A stretch of 64,000 nucleotides of DNA from Bradyrhizobium sp. JYMT SZCCT0180 (GTDB taxonomy: Bacteria; Pseudomonadota; Alphaproteobacteria; Rhizobiales; Xanthobacteraceae): contig NZ_JAFCLZ010000028.1 in the NCBI RefSeq assembly GCF_018130165.1, positions 43,169 through 107,168 on the forward strand, written 5' to 3'. Shown one piece after another: positions 8,865 to 14,786 of this stretch (position 1 is the first letter of the stretch; every line of letters begins with the position of its first letter). Made by a program: the position numbers and the translations under genes. The notes beneath the pieces were generated by a model, which ran no database searches, was not told where the DNA came from, and was given only the letters and a program-made list of their open reading frames with translations.

Positions 8865-9488
8865 TCATCCCGCCTGCACCGTGCGCGGCGTTCGCGCCGC
8901 GGCCATGCTGATCATCCGCAAGGCGAACACCGCCAGCAGCGGGATCAGGAACAGCGCGTATAGCGGCATGTCGGGAATTCGCTTGCCGAACGAGACCGTG
9001 AACTGAAACAGCAGATAATAGCCGCCGATCAGATGCAGCCTGCGCCAGGCGCTCGCGCCGAGGGCCTTGGCTGACCGGTCGAATGACGTTGCCGTCATTG
9101 CGATGATGACGGCATAACCGATGCCACCGAAAATGTAGGAGGCGAGCGAGGTCGCGGCCGCATAGCCGGCCGGATCCATCATTGCGAAGGCGGCGATCGC
9201 AATCGCATGAATGCCGTGCGAGGCCGCGAAGGTCACGCCGAGGGTGCGGCGGTTGCGGCGCTGCCATCGCGTCCAGGCGTTGGGCCAGAGCCGCGCCAGG
9301 GCGGCGGCGCTGAAGGCGAGACAAAAGAACAGCAGAGATGTCCGTGCCGTGAAGCGGATCACCATGCGCACGCCATCGACCTCGAATTGCCGCATGCCGG
9401 CGATCCAGATGCTAAGCGCGAGCAGGGTCAGCACCAGCACGGCAAACAGCCGCCAGCCTTCGAACCAGTTTTGACGGCTTCCCGACAT
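8865..9488 (-). CDS. Ferric-reductase-like heme membrane protein
   Basis: This 207-residue polytopic membrane protein has about six hydrophobic segments. The layout resembles the ferric-reductase-like transmembrane domain (as in MsrQ and YedZ): histidines occur in spaced transmembrane segments, ASHGIHAIAIAAF in the third and RRLHLIGGYYLLF in the fifth, consistent with b-type heme ligation. The N-terminus MSGSRQNWFEGWRLFAVLVL starts directly with the first segment. The gene is divergent from a TetR regulator, and two matching palindromes lie in the 111-base gap between their starts, so it is probably the regulator's target. Heme binding is inference from histidine placement. Confidence 0.7.
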   Translation of the reverse strand: MSGSRQNWFEGWRLFAVLVLTLLALSIWIAGMRQFEVDGVRMVIRFTARTSLLFFCLAFSAAALARLWPNAWTRWQRRNRRTLGVTFAASHGIHAIAIAAFAMMDPAGYAAATSLASYIFGGIGYAVIIAMTATSFDRSAKALGASAWRRLHLIGGYYLLFQFTVSFGKRIPDMPLYALFLIPLLAVFALRMISMAAARTPRTVQAG

Positions 9489-9509
9489 CGCGCGCTCCCC
9501 TGCATGTAA

Positions 9510-9528
9510 ATGTAATCACCAGTTACAT
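9510..9528. promoter_or_regulatory. Operator-like palindrome 1 (ATGTAA-N7-TTACAT)
   Basis: ATGTAATCACCAGTTACAT has perfect 6-base inverted arms around a 7-base spacer. It lies 22 bases upstream of the start of the membrane-protein gene and shares its core TGTAA-N7-TTACA with the second site at 9553-9571. It is a probable TetR operator. Confidence 0.7.
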
Positions 9529-9552
9529 ATGCGCGCTACGCATCGTCAATCC

Positions 9553-9571
9553 GTGTAATCGATGCTTACAT
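9553..9571. promoter_or_regulatory. Operator-like palindrome 2 (TGTAA-N7-TTACA)
   Basis: GTGTAATCGATGCTTACAT repeats the TGTAA-N7-TTACA core of site 1. The centres of the two sites are 43 bases apart, about four helical turns. It is 29 bases before the TetR start codon, consistent with autoregulation. Confidence 0.7.
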
Positions 9572-9599
9572 TCACAAGGGGGTGATGTTAGGAGGGACG

Positions 9600-10298
9600 A
9601 TGCGTTCCTCGGCCAAGCCTCCGTCCGCCACACTGCCGGCCAAGCCGCGCCGCCGCGCGGCGCGCGCGCCGGCGCCAAAGCCCTATCACCATGGCGATCT
9701 CCGCCGGGTCCTGATCGACGCCGCGCTGCAACTGGTCGGCGAGGGCGGTTCTGACGCGGTCAGTGTCCGCGAGGCCGCCCGCCGCGCCGGGGTGTCGCCG
9801 GGGGCGCCGTTCCGGCATTTTCCCAGCCGCGACGCCCTGATGAACGCGGTTGCCGAAGAGGCGCAGCGCAGGTTCCGGGCCGAGATCGAAGCGTTGCTGG
9901 CCGAGGCACCGGCCAACAATCCTCTGGGCCGGTTCCGCTGCCTGGGGCTCGCTTATCTGCGCTGGGCGATGAAGAACCCGACCCATTTCGAGATCATTTC
10001 CAGCCGCCGCTTCTTTGATCACGACAAGGCGGCCGGCGTCTCGCAGGACAATGCCGAATTGATCGACCTTACCGAGCGCACGCTGGCGGAGGCGTTTGCG
10101 CAGGGGCAACTGCGCCCGGCGGACCTGAAACAGGTGCAGATCGCCGGCCGGGCGCTGGTCTATGGCTTCGCCCGGATGAATATCGACGGTCATTTTCCGC
10201 GCTGGGGCGTCGCCGGCGCGGACGCCGAGCGAACCGCGGAAGGTATCCTCGATCTCTTCATCGAAGGGATCGCCAAAGTTCCCAGCAAATCCGCTTGA
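9600..10298 (+). CDS. TetR/AcrR-family transcriptional regulator
   Basis: This 232-residue protein has an N-terminal TetR DNA-binding domain (about residues 26-75): ALQLVGEGGSDAVSVREAARR is the first part, and AGVSPGAPFRHFPSRDALM contains the recognition helix with the typical FRHF. The rest is an all-helical ligand-binding and dimerisation domain. The first 20 residues are basic and proline-rich. I chose ATG 9600 because AGGAGG lies just upstream at 9590-9595; in-frame GTG 9582 and ATG 9585 lie before that site. Divergent from the ferric-reductase-like gene, with two palindromes between, it probably represses itself and that gene. Confidence 0.9.
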   Translation: MRSSAKPPSATLPAKPRRRAARAPAPKPYHHGDLRRVLIDAALQLVGEGGSDAVSVREAARRAGVSPGAPFRHFPSRDALMNAVAEEAQRRFRAEIEALLAEAPANNPLGRFRCLGLAYLRWAMKNPTHFEIISSRRFFDHDKAAGVSQDNAELIDLTERTLAEAFAQGQLRPADLKQVQIAGRALVYGFARMNIDGHFPRWGVAGADAERTAEGILDLFIEGIAKVPSKSA

Positions 10299-10442
10299 TG
10301 CGTTTGAGGAGCATTCCGCTGCGCGTAACCCGCGAAGCCGGAACCGGCCATCTCGCCGCGCGTTGACAGACGCGGCAAGGCGTTCCGCCACCGTTCGCTG
10401 CTGCACAATTTAAAGACTGCATCCTGAACCGGGAGGACGCCC

Positions 10443-10625
10443 GTGGTCAGAGAAGGTCCTGCGCAACCCGCACCACCGCCAAAAGAACCCTATCCCGCCG
10501 ACAAGGCGCGGGGCGCCGAGGTGATCCTCAATACGCCGCTCAGAAAGTGGATCTTCTTTGGCGGGCTTATCGGCGCGATCCTGCTGGTGCTCGTCCTGAG
10601 CCTTGTCCGCCTCGGAAGCGGCTAA
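10443..10625 (+). CDS. Small single-pass membrane protein (60 aa)
   Basis: This 60-residue protein has a proline-rich cytoplasmic N-terminus (VREGPAQPAPPPKEPYPADK) and one hydrophobic segment, about residues 37-55 (IFFGGLIGAILLVLVLSLV). It starts at GTG 10443 after the site GGGAGGACGCCC. I recall similar ADKARG...IL-type single-pass peptides in Bradyrhizobium genomes, but no function is assigned. It is followed after 11 bases by a secreted small protein, so the two probably form one transcript. Confidence 0.6.
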   Translation: MVREGPAQPAPPPKEPYPADKARGAEVILNTPLRKWIFFGGLIGAILLVLVLSLVRLGSG

Positions 10626-10636
10626 CGGAGACAGCC

Positions 10637-10879
10637 ATGAAACGAAGCCTGTTCTGCGCGATCTTCGTGCTGACCCTGAACGGAGCCGGTCTGGCCCAGC
10701 CTGCGGGAAACGTCCCCGCATTCTACATCGTGCTGAACTCGCTGACGAAGACCTGCACGGTGGTCGACAAGACCCCTCGCACCGATACACCCAACATCAC
10801 GGTGGCCAGCGACACGATCTACAAAACGCGGGCCGAGGCGGAAACCGCCGTCAGGACGCTGAAGCCATGCAACCAATAG
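10637..10879 (+). CDS. Small secreted hypothetical protein (80 aa)
   Basis: This 80-residue protein has a clear signal peptide (MKRSLFCAIFVLTLNGAGLA, cut likely after AQP or GLA) and a mature part with two cysteines (KTCTVVDK and LKPCNQ) that could form a disulfide in the periplasm. The mature sequence FYIVLNSLTKTCTVVD resembles small periplasmic proteins of unknown function seen in Bradyrhizobium. The ATG at 10637 sits after GGAGACAGCC. An in-frame upstream start at 10547 would overlap the preceding membrane-protein gene and destroy the signal peptide, so I rejected it. Confidence 0.65.
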   Translation: MKRSLFCAIFVLTLNGAGLAQPAGNVPAFYIVLNSLTKTCTVVDKTPRTDTPNITVASDTIYKTRAEAETAVRTLKPCNQ

Positions 10880-10929
10880 AGCGGCAGCCGCACCGCATCA
10901 GCCTGCCGGTTACTTCTTGAGAGGTCCGA

Positions 10930-11604
10930 TCAGCCTTTCATAATGCGTCTTGACCGAACCGTAGCATTCGCAGGCACTCGCCTGCAGCGCTTCTGCATCC
11001 ACGATCTGGACTTGCCGCGGGCATATTTGATCAGCCCCGTCTCCTGCAATGTCCTGGCCACGGCGGTCACACTCGTTCGTCTGACACCCAGCATCTCTCC
11101 GAGATATTCCTGCGTGAATGGCAGGTAGTCACTATCGGACAAATCTCTCGCGCGCAGCAACCAGCGGCAGAACCGCGCTTCCACCTGGTGCGTGGCAAAA
11201 CATGCCGCGGATTGCTGGGCCTGGGCGTAGACCGTTTGTTCGTGCCGCATCAGCAGGGCAAGCAGTTTCGGGCTTTGTATTACGACCGATTTCAGGGCTT
11301 CGATGTCGCATACGACGATTTCACCGCTGAGCTGAATGATGCCGCGGCTCACCGCTATCTTCCCGTCAAGCGCTGCGGAAGCACCCACGACACCGTCCTT
11401 GCCGATCATGGCCGCTTCGACCATTTCGCCGGTCGACAGCGTGATCACGAGCGACACCACGGCGCTGGTCGGAAAGTAGACGTGGCGGATTCGCTGGTCC
11501 GCCTCGAACAGCACCCGGTGCTGGTCGAATTGCGCGGCCTTCAAATGCGGACCGAGAAGTTTCATGTCGGACGGCGGGAAAAGGCTGAGCAATTGATTGT
11601 TCAT
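10930..11604 (-). CDS. Crp/Fnr-family transcriptional regulator, C-terminal frameshift
   Basis: This protein has an N-terminal cyclic-nucleotide-binding-type sensory domain (PPSDMKLLGPHLKAAQFDQHR through GEMVEAAMIGKDGVVGA) and a C-terminal winged helix (TQEYLGEMLGVRRTSVTAVAR). It lacks the N-terminal cysteine cluster of FNR-type sensors. The start is the ATG at 11604 (MNNQLLSLFPPSD). After G197-K198 the frame reads a basic, unfamily-like tail to the stop at 10930. Skipping back one base near 11010 instead gives a family-like end (QIVDAEALQASACECYGSVK and onward to PLKK) that stops at 10910. The DNA-binding helix precedes the break, so the protein may still function. The cause is a single missing base or a sequencing error. 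Confidence 0.85.
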   Translation of the reverse strand: MNNQLLSLFPPSDMKLLGPHLKAAQFDQHRVLFEADQRIRHVYFPTSAVVSLVITLSTGEMVEAAMIGKDGVVGASAALDGKIAVSRGIIQLSGEIVVCDIEALKSVVIQSPKLLALLMRHEQTVYAQAQQSAACFATHQVEARFCRWLLRARDLSDSDYLPFTQEYLGEMLGVRRTSVTAVARTLQETGLIKYARGKSRSWMQKRCRRVPANATVRSRRIMKG

Positions 11605-11666
11605 GAAATGCGTTCCTGCTGACAGGCGGGAGCGCGAACTACTCTCAGCTATCGGTGCCTTCGCGG

Positions 11667-11740
11667 GATACCCGATAATTGCCGGACGGTACGTCAACTA
11701 CCGGACATAGCAAGAAAATAATCCCACTATGTCGGGTATC
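11667..11740. promoter_or_regulatory. Cluster of inverted repeats upstream of the Crp/Fnr gene
   Basis: Between the Crp/Fnr gene and the zinc-ribbon gene, GATACCCGA (11667-11675) is the exact reverse complement of TCGGGTATC (11732-11740). CCGGACATAG (11701-11710) pairs 9 of 10 with CTATGTCGGG (11727-11736). TGTCGGGTATCGGACA (11730-11745) itself has TGTC/GACA ends. A related word, TGTCGGATACC, lies upstream of the second zinc-ribbon gene near 12777. These may be regulator sites; the assignment is tentative. Confidence 0.35.
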
Positions 11741-11886
11741 GGACAGACGCCGGAACTCATTCGGCGAACGATCCGACAGGCTTACAACGGGCTCACGAAC
11801 CTCCATTTTGCAGGATGCCGTTTGGCGCGCCGCGACGAGCAGGGCCCGATCAAACCAGCCGGCGAGATATGCATGAAGGAAGGATC

Positions 11887-12111
11887 ATGTCCAAAATACC
11901 GGACGTCCCCCTTTCCTCGATCGAACGGCCGCGTTGCGGTCGGTGCCTCACCCGGATGATGCTGGGGCGTATCGCGCCGCTGCCTGACGGGTCGGAGGAG
12001 CGGACGTTCGAATGCCCGAAATGCAACGCGATCGAGACCAGGACGGTTGCCGACCCGCTGAAATCGGAAGCCGTCGTGCGGCTGACGACCAATGTCCGGC
12101 CGCCGGTTTGA
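11887..12111 (+). CDS. Small zinc-ribbon protein (74 aa)
   Basis: This 74-residue protein carries two CxxC knuckles, RPRCGRCLTRM and FECPKCNAIETR, spaced about 27 residues apart, the pattern of a zinc ribbon. The second knuckle is followed by ETRTVADPL. It starts at ATG 11887 after the strong site AAGGAAGGA. It is clearly related to the protein encoded convergently at 12452-12742 (RPRC..C.TRM and CPKC...ETR shared). The function is unknown; small stand-alone ribbons of this type may bind nucleic acid or protein partners. Confidence 0.75.
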   Translation: MSKIPDVPLSSIERPRCGRCLTRMMLGRIAPLPDGSEERTFECPKCNAIETRTVADPLKSEAVVRLTTNVRPPV

Positions 12112-12226
12112 CGAAGACCTGAGCTTGACGGAGATCGCGATCCGGGTCGCAGGCGCCTCTGTGTGGACCGTCGCGATCGCCGTCTCGATATTCTTCGCGA
12201 TCCTGTTCTTCCTCGGGGCGGGTTGA
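12092..12226 (+). CDS. Tiny single-pass membrane protein (44 aa)
   Basis: This 44-residue frame overlaps the last 20 bases of the zinc-ribbon gene in another phase. It encodes a charged N-terminus (MSGRRFDEDLSLTEIAIRVA) followed by one hydrophobic segment (VWTVAIAVSIFFAILFFLGA). The topology and the overlapping start support a real translationally coupled gene, but no family is recognised and no strong ribosome-binding site is visible. Confidence 0.45.
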   Translation: MSGRRFDEDLSLTEIAIRVAGASVWTVAIAVSIFFAILFFLGAG

Positions 12227-12252
12227 CGCCTTCCATGGCGGTCTGGCTTGGC

Positions 12253-12447
12253 TCAGGTCTTCGGTGGCCGGCCCCGCTTCGCAAACAGCATGCCCTGCAT
12301 GTCCACGGCATTTTGCAGAATGCCGGCGCGCTTCATTGCTTCGATGCGCTCCGGGCCGGGAGCCATCGTGCGGGCTGCTTCAAGCGCGGCCAGCGCTTCG
12401 GTTTCGAGGTCGAGCTTGGGGCGGGGGTTCTTGATCGGTCGGGCCAT
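12253..12447 (-). CDS. Small hypothetical protein (64 aa)
   Basis: This 64-residue basic protein begins MARPIKNPRPKLDLETEAL and ends FAKRGRPPKT. The middle is helical (ALAALEAARTMAPGPERIEAMKRAG). The GRP and PRP basic motifs resemble AT-hook-like minor-groove contacts, which is only a resemblance. The ATG at 12447 lies 4 bases past the stop of the upstream zinc-ribbon gene on the same strand, so the two are very likely one operon. Longer in-frame starts would overlap that gene fully and were rejected. Confidence 0.65.
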   Translation of the reverse strand: MARPIKNPRPKLDLETEALAALEAARTMAPGPERIEAMKRAGILQNAVDMQGMLFAKRGRPPKT

Positions 12448-12451
12448 GGAT

Positions 12452-12742
12452 CTAACGCCTCGGCTGGGTCTTGGTCGGATTATCGAAGACCGGGCCTGGC
12501 GCGGCTTCCTGCGGGGGCAACCGTCCCGGCCCGGGACCTGCCTCATCCACGGCCGTCGTATCCAGCGGGTCGATCGCCTCGATCCTGGTTTCCGTATGGG
12601 CGCATTTCGGGCATTGATATTTTCGATGCTCGAAACCTTCCGGCCCCGCCGACACGGCAACCGTCAGCATCCGCGTCTTGCAGTCAGGGCAGCGCGGACG
12701 GTGGATCGGCAGCAGCTCTGGATCAGCTCTGGTCCTCGGCAT
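12452..12742 (-). CDS. Small zinc-ribbon protein, paralogue of the 11887 gene (96 aa)
   Basis: This 96-residue protein has CxxC knuckles RPRCPDCKTRM and YQCPKCAHTETR with the same spacing as the neighbouring zinc-ribbon protein, then an acidic/proline-rich tail (EAGPGPGRLPPQEAAPGPV). I chose ATG 12742 (MPRTRADPELLPIHRPRCPD); starts further upstream add unrelated sequence. The convergent arrangement of two related ribbons suggests a local duplication with inversion. Function is unknown. Confidence 0.7.
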   Translation of the reverse strand: MPRTRADPELLPIHRPRCPDCKTRMLTVAVSAGPEGFEHRKYQCPKCAHTETRIEAIDPLDTTAVDEAGPGPGRLPPQEAAPGPVFDNPTKTQPRR

Positions 12743-13055
12743 GCCAAAAAGTACCGCCGTCCGAAAACGGTTGTCTGTCGGATACCTGACCAAAAAAGTC
12801 ACTAAAATCAGGTTCAGCCCGTGACGGTCCTTCTCCTTTGGTAGGGAGCGGAAGGGCTGGCCGGAAGTTAGCGGCGTGCACCCGCGCTCTGCCGGATTCA
12901 CTAAAGCTTTGCGTTGCAACGGCAAATTCATTGCCTGTTCATGACGTTTACACTACGTTTTCATGACACGATCGAGGTTCCGGCTGCGTCGTGGGTCTCC
13001 TGGCCGTCGCCAGCCAAGGCAATTGCATTGCGCCGGGTAGTGTTGCGTCCCACCC
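12743..13055. other. 313-base intergenic interval with hairpins, no gene seen
   Basis: This is the gap between the divergent zinc-ribbon and LTA-synthase-like genes. It contains CCTTCTCC/GGAGCGGAAGG around 12830-12855 and a near-palindrome TCATGACGT...ACGTTTTCATGA at 12939-12966. No coding frame with convincing composition is present; both promoters presumably lie here. Confidence 0.4.
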
Positions 13056-14768
13056 ATGGCGCCCGCGCCAAACCCAGGTTCGTCTGCTACTGCCGCGGTT
13101 ACCGCCAGCATTGCCGCGATCGGCATATGGCGCCTGTTGGCCGTCGCCGCGCCGCACGTGGCCGCGCTGGCCATCATGTACCAGACCGAAACCGATTTCG
13201 GCGGGCGCGCGGGCTTCCTGTTGACATGGGGCATCCTGAACTTGCTGTTCATCGCGCTGCTGCGCCGGCCTGCGCTGTCGGGCGCACTGTCGCTGACGCT
13301 GGTGGTGGTGCTGGTGCTGCTGTCGCAGTTCAAGCACGGCGTCGTGCAGATGACCGCGAACTTCGTCGACCTGATGGTGATCGATCGCGACAGCGCGGCA
13401 TTCCTGTTCACGATCTTTCCGAACCTGCGCTGGTCGGTGATCCTGACCGGCCTCGTCACCATCCCGCTGATGTATGCGCTGTGGTGGCTCGATCCGTTCC
13501 GGATCCGCCGGTTGCCGGCGCTGGCGGGGATGCTCGCCTGTCTTGCCGCGCTCACCGGATACTCCTTTGCCTGGCCGGACGATGCCTGGCGCGGCTACTA
13601 TCCCGACGGCTATCTGTCCAAATTCGCCCGTTCCGGCGTTACCGCGGTCTCGGATTTCGTCAACTACGGCTTCATGGAGTCCGACGCTGTCGTCGCCGGT
13701 CGCCTCAAGCTGCCGCTGGTGGATTCATGCGCCCCGGCGGGGCGGCGGCCGCACATCATCATGGTCCATGACGAGTCGAGCTTCGACATTCGCCAGGCGC
13801 AGGGCGTCAAGGTGCCGGCGGGCTACGGCAGCCATTTCGACTCCTTCGACGGCAAGGCGCGCAAGTTTGTGGCCGAAAGCAGCGGCGGGGCGAGCTGGTT
13901 CACCGAATACAATGTGCTGGCCGGGCTTTCGTCGCGCTCGTTCGGCCGGTTTTCCTACTTCGTGACTCGTATCGCAGCGGGCCGCGTCGAGCGCGGCTTG
14001 CCGCTCGCGCTGCGCCGCTGCGGTTACAGCACGACCTCGCTCTATCCCGCCCACGGCGCGTTCATGAGCGCCCGCGGCTTTCACACCACCACCGGCATCC
14101 AGAAATTCTACGATGCACGCGATCTCGGCGCCAAGGGCATCGAGCCCGACAGCTTCTTCTATGACAAGGCGCTGAACCTGCTGTCGCAGAACGCAGCATT
14201 GAACCCGCAGTTCATTTTCGTCTATCTCGCCGCCAATCATTTCCCGTGGGAAACGCCGTTTCGTGCGGACCTGACGCCATCCTGGTCGAAGCCCGGCAAC
14301 GCGCCCGTGGTCGATGAATATGTCCGCCGGCAGACCATGAGCGCCAACGACTATTCGGCGTTCGTCGCCGGCTTGAAGAAGAAATTCCCGGCGCAGCCGT
14401 TCCTGATCGTGCGCTATGGCGACCATCAGCCGGAATTCTCGTCGCATGTTCTTGATCCCGGGATTGACGAGATCGCCGCCGGCAAGAAATTCGAGAGTTA
14501 CGATCCACGCTATTTCACGACCTATTATGCAATCGACGCCATCAACTTCGAACCGGTCAAGAGCCCTGCGGTGATGGAAACCGTCGACGCGGCCTATCTG
14601 CCGCTGGTGGTCCAGGAGGCCGCCGGCATCCCGCTCGATCCCTCCTTTTCGGAGCAGAAGAGCATCATGCTGCGTTGCAAGGGCGTGTTCTATGCTTGCA
14701 AGGGCGGCGCGGAAGCCCGACGCTTCAACCGGCTCCTGATCGACGCCGGTTACGTGAAAAACCTCTAG
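13056..14768 (+). CDS. LTA-synthase/sulfatase-fold membrane transferase, copy 1
   Basis: This 570-residue protein has four or five N-terminal transmembrane segments (about residues 17-165) and a C-terminal alkaline-phosphatase-superfamily domain outside the inner membrane. It follows the lipoteichoic-acid synthase pattern: a metal-binding glutamate E240 in HIIMVHDESSFDI, a candidate nucleophile S280 in GGASWFTEY placed like the LtaS catalytic threonine, a histidine in LAANHFPWE (H395), and the metal pair D456-H457 in YGDHQP. In Gram-negatives this fold includes phosphoglycerol and phosphoethanolamine transferases acting on glucans or lipids, so true lipoteichoic acid is not implied. A second copy follows immediately in tandem. 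Confidence 0.8.
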   Translation: MAPAPNPGSSATAAVTASIAAIGIWRLLAVAAPHVAALAIMYQTETDFGGRAGFLLTWGILNLLFIALLRRPALSGALSLTLVVVLVLLSQFKHGVVQMTANFVDLMVIDRDSAAFLFTIFPNLRWSVILTGLVTIPLMYALWWLDPFRIRRLPALAGMLACLAALTGYSFAWPDDAWRGYYPDGYLSKFARSGVTAVSDFVNYGFMESDAVVAGRLKLPLVDSCAPAGRRPHIIMVHDESSFDIRQAQGVKVPAGYGSHFDSFDGKARKFVAESSGGASWFTEYNVLAGLSSRSFGRFSYFVTRIAAGRVERGLPLALRRCGYSTTSLYPAHGAFMSARGFHTTTGIQKFYDARDLGAKGIEPDSFFYDKALNLLSQNAALNPQFIFVYLAANHFPWETPFRADLTPSWSKPGNAPVVDEYVRRQTMSANDYSAFVAGLKKKFPAQPFLIVRYGDHQPEFSSHVLDPGIDEIAAGKKFESYDPRYFTTYYAIDAINFEPVKSPAVMETVDAAYLPLVVQEAAGIPLDPSFSEQKSIMLRCKGVFYACKGGAEARRFNRLLIDAGYVKNL

Positions 14769-14786
14769 CACCGAGGGAGGGACAGC

